Shown: piece after piece, positions 45,409 to 53,802 of the stretch
Layout: every line of letters starts with the position of its first letter
Position numbering within the stretch: position 1 is the first letter of the stretch
Source: Marinirhabdus gelatinilytica
GTDB taxonomy: Bacteria; Bacteroidota; Bacteroidia; Flavobacteriales; Flavobacteriaceae
Direction: 5' to 3'
Assembly (NCBI RefSeq): GCF_003353425.1
Contig: NZ_QRAO01000004.1
Location: forward strand, 124,001 to 188,000
Length of the DNA stretch: 64,000 nt
Program-made: the position numbers and the translations under genes
Notes under the pieces: generated by a model
The model's input: the letters and a program-made list of their open reading frames with translations, nothing else
Databases searched by the model: none
What the model was told of the DNA's origin: nothing

Positions 45409-46704
45409 ATGATAACTATGAAAGAAAAACCAACCATCGCCATTATAGGATTGGGCTATGTGGGGCTCCCCCTTGCTGTTGCCTTTGCAGAGAAGTACCA
45501 CGTAATTGGTTTCGATATCAATGAAGCCCGGGTGAACGAATTGAACAGCGGGACAGACCACACCCTAGAGGTAAGTGACAACGCGCTACAAAAGGTTTTA
45601 AAAGGTACTGCTGAAGGTTCACTACGAGTAACCACCCAAGCCGATACGATGAAGGAGGCCACAGTATACATCGTAACAGTGCCTACCCCAACCAATAAAT
45701 ACAACCAACCAGTATTAACGCCGCTTACTAAAGCCAGTGAGACCATTGGGAAACAGCTTGAAAAGGGCGATGTGGTTATCTATGAATCTACCGTATACCC
45801 TGGAGTCACCGAAGAGATTTGTGTGCCTATTTTGGAACAGGAATCTGGCCTGGCTTTCAATAAGGATTTTTATGCAGGGTATTCTCCAGAGCGTATCAAT
45901 CCAGGGGATAAAAAACATACCGTTACCAAAATATTGAAAGTTACCTCTGGATCCACTCCAGAGATTGCCCAAAAGATAGATGCGCTCTATGCATCGGTGA
46001 TTACGGCGGGAACACACTTGGCTCCCAGTATTAAAGTGGCCGAGGCTGCCAAAGTGATAGAGAACTCGCAGCGCGACATCAATATTGCGTTTGTGAACGA
46101 GCTGTCCAAGATTTTCCGTTTGCTGGATATCGATACCCACGCCGTATTGGAAGCTGCCGCAACCAAATGGAACTTTATAAAATTCACCCCGGGACTTGTG
46201 GGCGGTCACTGTATTGGGGTAGACCCTTATTATCTGGCACAAAAAGCACAGGAAGAAGGCTACAACCCAGAGATCATCCTGGCCGGTAGGCGTATGAACG
46301 ATGGGATGGGGAATTATGTAGCCCAAGAAGTGGTAAAGCTCATGATACAAAAGGAGTGCAAGGTAAAGAACGGGCACGTACTGCTTATGGGAATTACCTT
46401 TAAGGAGAACTGCCCGGACATTCGCAACAGTAAAGTAATTGATGTAATTGAAGAACTCCGGAAATACAATCTGAACATAGACGTGTACGACCCGTGGGCC
46501 GATGCTTCTGAGGTGTATAACGAATTCGGTCTGCACCTGCTCACCTCGCCAGAACAGTTAAAAGAGAATTATGAAGCTGTGATTTTGGCCGTGGGACATA
46601 GCAAATTTTCAGAGTTCGATTTTGAGAATCACTTGGCATCCCCTTCAGTGGTGTTCGATGTAAAGGGATTCTTTCCGAAGGAGAAAGTTGATGGGTGTTT
46701 GTAG
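45409..46704 (+). CDS. UDP-N-acetylhexosamine 6-dehydrogenase (WbpA/WbpO/TviB type)
   Basis: 431 residues; ATG 45418 is an equally good start. NAD motif GLGYVGLPLAVAFA at about 13-26, TVPTPTNKYNQP, and the catalytic Cys in GGHCIGVDPYYL near 265-276. The sequence is of the TviB/VipA group that oxidises UDP-GlcNAc or UDP-GalNAc to the uronic acid rather than UDP-glucose. With the epimerase at 47275 it would give UDP-GalNAcA. A heptamer array starts 5 bases after its stop. Confidence 0.88.
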   Translation: MITMKEKPTIAIIGLGYVGLPLAVAFAEKYHVIGFDINEARVNELNSGTDHTLEVSDNALQKVLKGTAEGSLRVTTQADTMKEATVYIVTVPTPTNKYNQPVLTPLTKASETIGKQLEKGDVVIYESTVYPGVTEEICVPILEQESGLAFNKDFYAGYSPERINPGDKKHTVTKILKVTSGSTPEIAQKIDALYASVITAGTHLAPSIKVAEAAKVIENSQRDINIAFVNELSKIFRLLDIDTHAVLEAAATKWNFIKFTPGLVGGHCIGVDPYYLAQKAQEEGYNPEIILAGRRMNDGMGNYVAQEVVKLMIQKECKVKNGHVLLMGITFKENCPDIRNSKVIDVIEELRKYNLNIDVYDPWADASEVYNEFGLHLLTSPEQLKENYEAVILAVGHSKFSEFDFENHLASPSVVFDVKGFFPKEKVDGCL

Positions 46705-46709
46705 GTAGT

Positions 46710-46849
46710 GGTTATCGGTTATCGGTTATCGGTTGTGGGTTGTGGGTTGACGGTTGTGGGTTGTCGGTTGTGGGTTGTCGGTTGTGGGTTGACGGTTGTG
46801 GGTTGTGGGTTGTCGGTTGTCGGTTGTCGGTTGTGGGTTGTGGGTTGTG
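46710..46849. repeat. Array of 20 heptamers GGTTNNN
   Basis: Twenty tandem 7-bp units with constant GGTT and variable last three bases: ATC three times, then a mixture of GTG, GTC and GAC. Length is exactly 140 bp. It starts 5 bases after the dehydrogenase stop. The reverse strand is open in all frames because 7 is not a multiple of 3, which produces spurious Thr/Asn/Gln/Pro-rich reading frames. Confidence 0.95.
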
Positions 46850-46874
46850 GAAAATGGTTTAAAATGATTACTAT

Positions 46875-47237
46875 ATGAAAAGCTATAAAGATCTCGACAT
46901 TTATAGATTGGCTTTTGAGTATGCAGTTGAGGTACATAAAATCTCATTATCGTTACCTTCGCACGAACTTTATGAACAAGGAGGCCAAATACGTAGATCG
47001 TCAAAATCTATTAAAGATAATATCGTTGAAGGATATGGTAGGAGAAAGTATAAAAAGGATTTTATCAAATTTTTAATCTATGCCCACGCCTCCTTATTAG
47101 AATGTATTTCACAATTGGAGATGATCCAGGAAATTTATAAAGAAATTGATGTTTCAGACCTATTAAAAAAATACGATACCCTAGGTGCTAAGATTTTTTC
47201 TTTTTTGAAATATGTTGAAAAAGAATGGAAACCTTAA
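46875..47237 (+). CDS. Four-helix bundle protein, 23S rRNA intervening sequence (S23) family
   Basis: 120 residues. YKDLDIYRLAFEYAVEVHKIS, ELYEQGGQIRRSSKSIKDNIVEGYGRR (in parts) and KFLIYAHASLLECISQLEM match the S23/bIVS family. These were first seen inside 23S rRNA intervening sequences but most copies lie in ordinary intergenic sites; the role is unknown. It separates the dehydrogenase from its epimerase partner and sits behind a heptamer array, so it looks like an insertion into an older operon. Confidence 0.88.
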   Translation: MKSYKDLDIYRLAFEYAVEVHKISLSLPSHELYEQGGQIRRSSKSIKDNIVEGYGRRKYKKDFIKFLIYAHASLLECISQLEMIQEIYKEIDVSDLLKKYDTLGAKIFSFLKYVEKEWKP

Positions 47238-47274
47238 CACACAACAAACAACAACCCTAAACCTTTTAAAACAC

Positions 47275-48264
47275 GTGTACAAAACTAAATACCATTCCGG
47301 AGACCTTTCAGATTATTCATTCTTAGTAACAGGAGGCGCAGGCTTTATCGGTTCCAATCTGGTGGCGTATTTGCTGAAATACAATGCTAAGAGAGTACGG
47401 GTGCTGGATAATTTTGCTACGGGGTTTCGGGAAAATCTTTCAGCGTTTCAAAGCAACCCGGCTTTTGAATTAGTGGAAGGCGATATAAGGGATCTGGAAA
47501 CCTGTAAGCGTGCCATGGAGGGAATAGACTACGTCTCCCACCAAGCTGCCTTGGGAAGCGTCCCCCGGAGTATCAACGACCCCATCACTTCTAACGATGT
47601 GAACGTGTCGGGATTTTTGAATATGCTGGTCGCCCAGAAAGAAAGCGATACCGTAAAGCGCCTGGTGTATGCTGCTAGCAGCAGTACCTATGGCGATAGT
47701 AAAAATTTGCCCAAGGTAGAAGATACTATTGGCAAACCATTATCGCCTTATGCAGTAACCAAACTGGTGAATGAATTATACGCAGATGTTTTTTACAAAA
47801 CCTATCAAACCCAAACCATTGGCCTACGCTACTTTAATGTGTTTGGCCCAAACCAAAGCCCAACGGGAGCGTATGCAGCGGTAATCCCATTGTTTATGCA
47901 AGCCCTAAAAGACGGTAAATCACCAACCATACATGGTGACGGTGAACAAACCCGTGACTTTACTTTTGTAGAGAACGCCGTGCAGGCCAATATAAAAGCA
48001 TTGTTTGCAGGAGATAAAGCTGTAAACGAAGTCTTTAATGTTGCCTTTGGGGAGCGCATTAGCTTAAATACACTGTGGGAAAATTTACAGCAAATTTCAG
48101 ATAAAAAATTAAAAGCTACTTACGGCCCGCCCCGTAAAGGTGATGTGCGAGACTCCCTGGCCAATATCGATAAAGCTAGAGGCTTGATAGGGTATGACCC
48201 GTTGTTTTCGGTGAAGGATGGACTGTTGTTAACTTGGGAGCAATTCAGCAAAAACGTTTATTAA
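47275..48264 (+). CDS. UDP-N-acetylglucosamine 4-epimerase (WbpP/TviC type)
   Basis: 329 residues from GTG 47275; the frame is open to ATG 47212, which would overlap the S23 gene. GGAGFIGSNLVAYLL is the NAD motif, YAASSSTYGDS holds the catalytic Ser, SPYAVTKLVNELY the YxxxK pair. RYFNVFGPNQSPTGAYAAVIP is typical of WbpP/TviC enzymes that act on N-acetylated UDP-sugars. It completes the UDP-HexNAc-uronic acid branch with the dehydrogenase at 45.4 kb. Confidence 0.87.
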   Translation: MYKTKYHSGDLSDYSFLVTGGAGFIGSNLVAYLLKYNAKRVRVLDNFATGFRENLSAFQSNPAFELVEGDIRDLETCKRAMEGIDYVSHQAALGSVPRSINDPITSNDVNVSGFLNMLVAQKESDTVKRLVYAASSSTYGDSKNLPKVEDTIGKPLSPYAVTKLVNELYADVFYKTYQTQTIGLRYFNVFGPNQSPTGAYAAVIPLFMQALKDGKSPTIHGDGEQTRDFTFVENAVQANIKALFAGDKAVNEVFNVAFGERISLNTLWENLQQISDKKLKATYGPPRKGDVRDSLANIDKARGLIGYDPLFSVKDGLLLTWEQFSKNVY

Positions 48265-48271
48265 GAGGTAT

Positions 48272-49069
48272 ATGCTTATAACAGATTCCTATATCTATCT
48301 TGAACTACACAAGACAGGCTGTAGCCATACTCGAAAAATACTTCATTTGTTGGAGGGTGAAACTGCCGAACGCTATGGGCAGCACAATTCCTACTTTAAT
48401 ACGGACAAGGGGAAACTGGAAGAAATAGGGTTCCGTTCCAAAAAGAAGCTGGGCAATATCCGTAACCCTTGGGACTGGTACGTTTCGCTATGGGCATTTG
48501 GTTGCATGAAAAAAGGGGGATTATACCATAAGCTAACCCAGCAAAAAAGTTATTCCTTAAAAAATAGAATTAAGAACCCCCGGCTCTTTGCACAAAATAA
48601 GGCTTTATGGGAGGAATTATATTCCGACCCGTACAAGGTGGAAAATTTCAGGAAATGGTTACTGTTATTGCTCGACAATAAGGGCACACAAGTTACCGAA
48701 GGGTTTACCAACTATCCATTGGCCTCCTTCGCGGGCTTCCTAACATTTCGGTTTTTGCGATTGTACACATACAACTCTGATGAGTCGTTGCGTTCCATTA
48801 CCTCCACGGAAGATGTAAGCACCTTTTATGGGGAACATTCGTTTATGGACGTTATCATAAAAAATGAAGCTATCAATGAGACGATTTTGTCCCTGTCTGA
48901 TGTACTTGGTGCAAATGAAACTACCATAGCAGAAGTGTTAAAAGAAACCACTGCAAAAAGTAACAGTTCCATTCGTAACAGCTATACGGGTTATTACGAT
49001 ACCAAAACAAAAGATCTGGTCTCCAAGCGCGAATCTTTCATTATAGATCGATTTGGCTATCAATTTTAA
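48272..49069 (+). CDS. Sulfotransferase-like protein
   Basis: 265 residues. YLELHKTGCSHTRKIL (about 9-24) corresponds to the 5'-phosphosulfate loop of PAPS sulfotransferases, and LGNIRNPWDWYVSLWAF (about 67-83) to the 3'-phosphate motif RxPxxxxxS. It starts 7 bases after the epimerase. It would transfer sulfate from PAPS to a sugar in the cytoplasm. Specificity unknown; a second such gene lies at 59.4 kb. Confidence 0.75.
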   Translation: MLITDSYIYLELHKTGCSHTRKILHLLEGETAERYGQHNSYFNTDKGKLEEIGFRSKKKLGNIRNPWDWYVSLWAFGCMKKGGLYHKLTQQKSYSLKNRIKNPRLFAQNKALWEELYSDPYKVENFRKWLLLLLDNKGTQVTEGFTNYPLASFAGFLTFRFLRLYTYNSDESLRSITSTEDVSTFYGEHSFMDVIIKNEAINETILSLSDVLGANETTIAEVLKETTAKSNSSIRNSYTGYYDTKTKDLVSKRESFIIDRFGYQF

Positions 49070-49122
49070 ACAACATTTAATTTAGTTGTGAATCCTGTGC
49101 AGATACCTTAAATTGCATCCCT

Positions 49123-49980
49123 ATGGCAGAAGAGAAATGGCTATATGAAATTTCCTCCAAAAAGAAGTTGCTAAGCCTCAATTTCAATGAGATATGGCGG
49201 TATAGAGATTTGTTGCTATTGTTCGTAAAACGTGATATTACCACTGTTTACAAACAAACCATCTTAGGTCCACTTTGGTATTTCATACAACCTTTGTTTA
49301 CATCGGTTATCTTTACGTTGGTGTTCAATAATCTTGGAAGCATAAGCACAGGTCTAATACCTCCTTTTTTATTTAATCTTACTGGGATTACTGCCTGGAA
49401 TTATTTTAAAGAATGCTTAACAGGTACTTCCAATACTTTTGCCAAGAATCAAGGTATTTTTGGGAAGGTATATTTCCCTAGGGTAATCATGCCTATGTCT
49501 GTTACTATATCCAATTTGGTGAAATTTGGTATACAGCTTTTGATCTTGGTGTCTTTTTATGTGTATTATATAAGTACTGGAGCTATGATTACCCCAAATG
49601 GCTATATAGCCCTTTTTCCTGTTTATATTATCATGATGGCGCTTCTGGGGCTGGGAGTAGGTATGTTAGTGTCTTCTCTTACTACAAAATATAGAGACCT
49701 GCAGGTACTCATAAATTTTGCCGTACAATTGTTAATGTACCTCTCGGCAGTGCCGTACCCTTTAAGCGAGGCAAAGGCCAAGTTTCCTTATTTTGTAGCA
49801 ATTTTTGTACAATACAATCCTGTTACGCAAATTGTGGAGGGTTTTAGATATATGGTTTTAGATTCAGGCACGTTTACTTGGACAGGATTTATATATACAC
49901 TGGTCGTATGTGTTTTCCTGTTCTTGGTAGGACTAGTTGTATTTAATAGAACCGAAAAGAATTTTATAGATACTGTATAA
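49123..49980 (+). CDS. Polysaccharide ABC exporter permease, Wzm-like
   Basis: 285 residues with six membrane helices. YRDLLLLFVKRDITTVYKQTILGPLWYFIQP near 25-55 (in parts) is the cytoplasmic start of O-antigen and teichoic acid type ABC-2 permeases. It ends one base into the start of the ATPase gene, so the two are translationally coupled. Confidence 0.92.
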   Translation: MAEEKWLYEISSKKKLLSLNFNEIWRYRDLLLLFVKRDITTVYKQTILGPLWYFIQPLFTSVIFTLVFNNLGSISTGLIPPFLFNLTGITAWNYFKECLTGTSNTFAKNQGIFGKVYFPRVIMPMSVTISNLVKFGIQLLILVSFYVYYISTGAMITPNGYIALFPVYIIMMALLGLGVGMLVSSLTTKYRDLQVLINFAVQLLMYLSAVPYPLSEAKAKFPYFVAIFVQYNPVTQIVEGFRYMVLDSGTFTWTGFIYTLVVCVFLFLVGLVVFNRTEKNFIDTV

Positions 49981-51266
49981 TGGCAAAGGTAATCTTAAAA
50001 GCAGAAAGCATAAGCAAGCAATACCGATTGGGATTAGTAGGTACAGGTACCGTAAAACATGATTTCAATAGATTTATAGCTCGTATCCTAGGGAAAGAAG
50101 ACCCTTATTTGAAAGTAGGTGCTGAAAATGATCGAAGTGCAAAAGCGACCGAAAATTATGTGTGGGCACTACGTGATATTAATTTTGAAGTTAAAGAAGG
50201 GGAAGTACTTGGGATCATAGGGAAAAACGGTGCAGGAAAATCTACCTTGTTAAAAATCCTGAGCCGCGTTACCAGCCCCACAACAGGGGTTATAAAAACA
50301 AAGGGGCGTATAGCTTCCCTCTTGGAAGTGGGAACCGGGTTCCACCCCGAGTTAACAGGTCGAGAAAACATCTATTTGAACGGAGCCATACTAGGGATGA
50401 CCAAGACCGAGATACAAAGAAAAGAAGAAGAGATTATCGATTTTTCTGGCTGTACAATGTATATTGATACTCCCGTAAAGAGATATAGTAGCGGGATGCG
50501 TGTGCGCCTGGCTTTTGCCGTAGCGGCCCATCTAGAACCCGATATCTTGGTGGTAGATGAGGTGCTAGCGGTAGGTGATGCGGAGTTTCAGAAAAAAGCG
50601 ATAGGAAAGATGCAGGATATAAGTAAAGGGGAGGGCAGGACAGTATTGTTTGTTAGCCATGACATGACAGCAATAAAAAGTCTATGTACTAGGGTTGTTG
50701 TCCTACAAAACGGTAAAACTTTTTTTGAAGGCGAAACCGATGAGGCAATTGATAAATATTTAGAAAAATATAAAACTTCTTCAGGACTTATAAACTTTAA
50801 AGGAGGAAAGAATGTTTTTAAATTAAAGTTCTCTAGATTCGAGGTTTTAAATAAAAATAAAGAAATTTCCTCTTCGTTTCAATCTGGAGAAAAAATTACC
50901 TTTAAAACAACTATAAAGGTAAATCATAAAATTAGAAATCCAATTTTTAGTTTAAGGTTGAGTGATTCAAATAATACTAGCATTATTTGTTGGAGAAGCA
51001 ATGATTTTATAGAACAACCACTTCCTAAGGGGCTAGAAGATGATTTAATTATATATATATCTACAAATAAGTTATTTTTACTAGACACAATCTATAAAGT
51101 TTCTATTAGTTTTTTAGATGGTAAAGAACTTTTGGATTATAAGCGTGACTTTATTTCTTTTGAAATTTTACCAGGAAAGCCTAACGAACGCTTTCACCCA
51201 ATTACAAAACGAAAAACATATAACAGTATTGTTTTTGCTGAAGCTAAATGGCAAGTTGAACAATAG
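49980..51266 (+). CDS. Polysaccharide ABC exporter ATPase, Wzt-like, with cargo-binding domain
   Basis: 428 residues. ATPase at about 1-265: Walker A GKNGAGKST near 80-88, signature YSSGMRVRLAFA, Walker B ILVVDEVLAVGD, H-loop SHDMTAIK. Residues about 275-428 form the C-terminal Wzt domain, a beta sandwich that recognises the finished glycan. Base composition changes sharply between the two domains, about 46% G+C at 50401-50640 and about 25% at 50761-51000 by hand count. The glycan-reading domain therefore seems to have arrived with the AT-rich genes downstream. Confidence 0.92.
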   Translation: MAKVILKAESISKQYRLGLVGTGTVKHDFNRFIARILGKEDPYLKVGAENDRSAKATENYVWALRDINFEVKEGEVLGIIGKNGAGKSTLLKILSRVTSPTTGVIKTKGRIASLLEVGTGFHPELTGRENIYLNGAILGMTKTEIQRKEEEIIDFSGCTMYIDTPVKRYSSGMRVRLAFAVAAHLEPDILVVDEVLAVGDAEFQKKAIGKMQDISKGEGRTVLFVSHDMTAIKSLCTRVVVLQNGKTFFEGETDEAIDKYLEKYKTSSGLINFKGGKNVFKLKFSRFEVLNKNKEISSSFQSGEKITFKTTIKVNHKIRNPIFSLRLSDSNNTSIICWRSNDFIEQPLPKGLEDDLIIYISTNKLFLLDTIYKVSISFLDGKELLDYKRDFISFEILPGKPNERFHPITKRKTYNSIVFAEAKWQVEQ

Positions 51267-51278
51267 CAAATATTTGCG

Positions 51279-52115
51279 ATGAAAAACTATAAGGAATTAC
51301 GTATTGGAGAAAAGAAAGCTTTCTGGAAAGAAAACCCTTTACTTGGAGAGATTCCAATTAATATAAAGGGGATTATTCCTTTTAAAATGTATTCTCAGAA
51401 TGACGATAGTGTTGTGAAGGAACTTCATTGGACAAATTATGAAGGATGGGAGTTGACAAGTTTATTGTTGTGGTCTGATTTGCTTATGAATATACCAAAG
51501 GGTATCATATTTGATATTGGAGCCTATTCGGGTATCTATTCTATTATTGCATCAAAAAAGGCAAAAAAGTGTGAAATCCACGCATTTGATATTCAGGATA
51601 ACTGTATAAATCGTCTAAAAAAAAATATGAAAATTAATGAGGTGAATAATGTAAAGATCCATCAAGCTGCATGTACTGATTTTAATGGTGAATCTATTTT
51701 TTATTTTTATGAAGAGGAAGGAATTATGTCTTCCATTGCTGGACTAGTACCCAATAAAATAAATGACCTAGAAAAAAAAATAAGGACTGTCAAACTAGAC
51801 GATCTTAAGGTCAATGGCTCGGTACAGCTTATAAAAATAGATGTTGAAGGTGCCGAATTGAGTACTTTAGGAGGTTTGAAACATATATTAATCAATGATA
51901 GTCCAGATGTTCTGATAGAGGTAAATAATTTTAAGGATATAAAAAAAGTCAAGAATTTGTTTCCCTCAGGCTATGTGCTTTACGATATTGACGAGGACAG
52001 TCTTACAATTAAGAAAATGGGATGGTTCAAAAAACCTTCTGCACATAGGAATTATTTGTTTACCAAGAAAGATCAAATGACAATTAAAGAGATATTTTCA
52101 GGCCTCGTTAAATGA
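51279..52115 (+). CDS. FkbM family methyltransferase
   Basis: 278 residues. IFDIGAYSGIYSIIASKKAKKCEIHAFDIQ (in parts) is SAM motif I, VKLDDL and LIKIDVEGAELSTLGG the FkbM signature. FkbM enzymes O-methylate hydroxyls on sugars or other small molecules. First complete gene of the AT-rich block; starts 12 bases after wzt. Confidence 0.85.
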   Translation: MKNYKELRIGEKKAFWKENPLLGEIPINIKGIIPFKMYSQNDDSVVKELHWTNYEGWELTSLLLWSDLLMNIPKGIIFDIGAYSGIYSIIASKKAKKCEIHAFDIQDNCINRLKKNMKINEVNNVKIHQAACTDFNGESIFYFYEEEGIMSSIAGLVPNKINDLEKKIRTVKLDDLKVNGSVQLIKIDVEGAELSTLGGLKHILINDSPDVLIEVNNFKDIKKVKNLFPSGYVLYDIDEDSLTIKKMGWFKKPSAHRNYLFTKKDQMTIKEIFSGLVK

Positions 52116-52147
52116 TGAAATATCCCTCAATTTGCAAAATTAATTAA

Positions 52148-52924
52148 ATGAACGTATGCATACTATCCGGTAGATACCCAGTTACTGAGTTTCAATCGTA
52201 CATAAACCATAAAATTTATGCAGATCATTTTGGCTATTCCTACGTACATTGTAATTGGCCAACTACTACAAAGAACAATTACCTCAATAAAATAGTATAT
52301 ATATTAAGCATTATTGATCATTATGACTATCTGGTTTGGATAGATGATGATGCATTCTTTATTGATTTTAAAAAAGATATAATGGAGTACCGCCCGGAAG
52401 GGGATTCTTTTATATCCTTTTGCAAGAGCCCTAATTTTAAAGAGCTTAAGACCGTTTTATCGTCTGGGCAATTTATTGTAAGGGTAAACGATTTGTCAAA
52501 GCTGTTTTTTGAAACTGTTTTAAAAACCGAAATGGATTCAGTGAAAAATTGGTGGGATGAGTCCCTAGGATACTTTACAAATGGCGATCAAGATATAATG
52601 ATATATTTGCTTTTGGAAGATAAACGGTTTAAGAATAAGGTGGATTTGTATGATTATAAAAAATTCAATAGCCGCGTTGAAAATTTAATTGATGTAGATG
52701 TACATAAACCTTTAGTTCTACATTTTACTGGGAGAGGAAAAACCAAGCAAAAAAATTATATACGGATACAGCGTAATTTAAATATTCACCCCTCATTGGT
52801 GCCCAATACCAAGTTAGTTGAATATAATATTGTGGTCAAACCAAGTTATAACAAAGATGATGTGCAAAAAAATCCTGTATCATTATTATATAAGCTTAAT
52901 CGAAAGATAAAAGGATGGTTGTAA
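52148..52924 (+). CDS. Putative GT-A fold glycosyltransferase (GT34-like pattern)
   Basis: 258 residues. ITYDYLVW-type core: DYLVWIDDDAFFIDF (about 59-73) gives a DxD metal site and YFTNGDQDIMIYLLLED (about 136-152) a second conserved acidic patch, and LVLHFTGRGK near 195 the terminal loop. The layout resembles GMA12/MNN10 (GT34) galactosyltransferases, though similarity is weak. Cytoplasmic. Overlaps the next gene by 10 bases. Confidence 0.55.
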   Translation: MNVCILSGRYPVTEFQSYINHKIYADHFGYSYVHCNWPTTTKNNYLNKIVYILSIIDHYDYLVWIDDDAFFIDFKKDIMEYRPEGDSFISFCKSPNFKELKTVLSSGQFIVRVNDLSKLFFETVLKTEMDSVKNWWDESLGYFTNGDQDIMIYLLLEDKRFKNKVDLYDYKKFNSRVENLIDVDVHKPLVLHFTGRGKTKQKNYIRIQRNLNIHPSLVPNTKLVEYNIVVKPSYNKDDVQKNPVSLLYKLNRKIKGWL

Positions 52925-53802
52925 GATTAAAGAACAATGAGCAGTATAATTTACCAAAACAGGTACAAAAAACTCTAAATAAGTATGCTTATGTTTTCAA
53001 CCCTAGCTTAGTTATCTCAAGGGAGAATCATTATTTGGCAATTCGTGCTTTTTGTAAAGAATCCAATTCAATTTTAGCACTCCTGTTTGTATGGAATGAT
53101 AAAAAAGAAGTGCAAGAGGTAAATTTAACTCATTACTTCTGCTCACGTTTAAAACTAGTAAAAGTGGCTGATCCAAAACTCTTTGTTTTAGAGGAAGAGG
53201 TTTATGGCACTTTTAACTCTGGAGACGCCATTAAGGGGTCAAATTCCATTATTCTGTTCCAGCTTGATAAAAGCTTGATAAAAAACTACTACGAATGTAT
53301 CTACTCTGACCGCATTAAAACTGAAAAAAACTGGGCATTTTTTAAAGAAAAAGAAGAAATGTTTGTGCTTTACAGTCTTGACCCACTTAAAATCCTGAAA
53401 TTAGATAAAGTTTCAGAAAATAAAATATTTTTTAAAAATTTTTTTTGCGACCCAACACAACGTCTCAAAAATCACTCTATAGGAACACCTCTGATAAGAG
53501 TGAAGAACGGCTATGGTTTCATAGCCCATAAAAAGCTGTACCGTAAGCGGAAGCGTCTTTATTTAGGGAAGATGGCGATTTTAAAAACAAGTGGCCCCGT
53601 AGTTGTCTCTGTTCGTTCTATACCAATAATACACTCATTTGAATCCTTATTGGGAAGTAAATTTAAATTTAACAAGAATCTTATATCTTGCTCTTATTTT
53701 TCTGGCTTATATCGTTACCAGAATAAATTAATATTAGGCTATGGTATTAATGATATAGATTATAACATTGTAATAGTAAACAAAAAAAAATTATGGCTCT
53801 AA
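52915..53802 (+). CDS. Putative five-bladed beta-propeller protein (GH130/GH43-like pattern)
   Basis: 295 residues, no signal peptide. Motifs spaced as in five-bladed propeller glycoside enzymes: FNPSLVISRENHYLAIRAF (blade 1), VADPKLFVLEEEVYGTF (the DPRLF-like blade 2), KNWAFFKEKEEMFVLYSLDPLKIL (in parts; KNWxPF-like), GTPLIRVKNGYGFIAHKK and YFSGLYRYQNKLILGYGINDID. The match is by motif order only. In a capsule locus a cytoplasmic propeller could be a phosphorylase or a transferase of unusual fold. No function is claimed. Overlaps both neighbours by 10 bases. Confidence 0.5.
   Translation: MVVRLKNNEQYNLPKQVQKTLNKYAYVFNPSLVISRENHYLAIRAFCKESNSILALLFVWNDKKEVQEVNLTHYFCSRLKLVKVADPKLFVLEEEVYGTFNSGDAIKGSNSIILFQLDKSLIKNYYECIYSDRIKTEKNWAFFKEKEEMFVLYSLDPLKILKLDKVSENKIFFKNFFCDPTQRLKNHSIGTPLIRVKNGYGFIAHKKLYRKRKRLYLGKMAILKTSGPVVVSVRSIPIIHSFESLLGSKFKFNKNLISCSYFSGLYRYQNKLILGYGINDIDYNIVIVNKKKLWL

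Noticed and set aside
45715-46536. 273-codon reverse-strand frame opposite the UDP-sugar dehydrogenase
   Set aside because: The dehydrogenase on the + strand has all family motifs over the full length; the antisense frame has none.
46719-47004. Reverse-strand frames rich in Pro-Thr-Thr-Asn-Gln
   Set aside because: They are produced by the heptamer array, which is free of stops on that strand; they overlap the S23 gene and have no start context.
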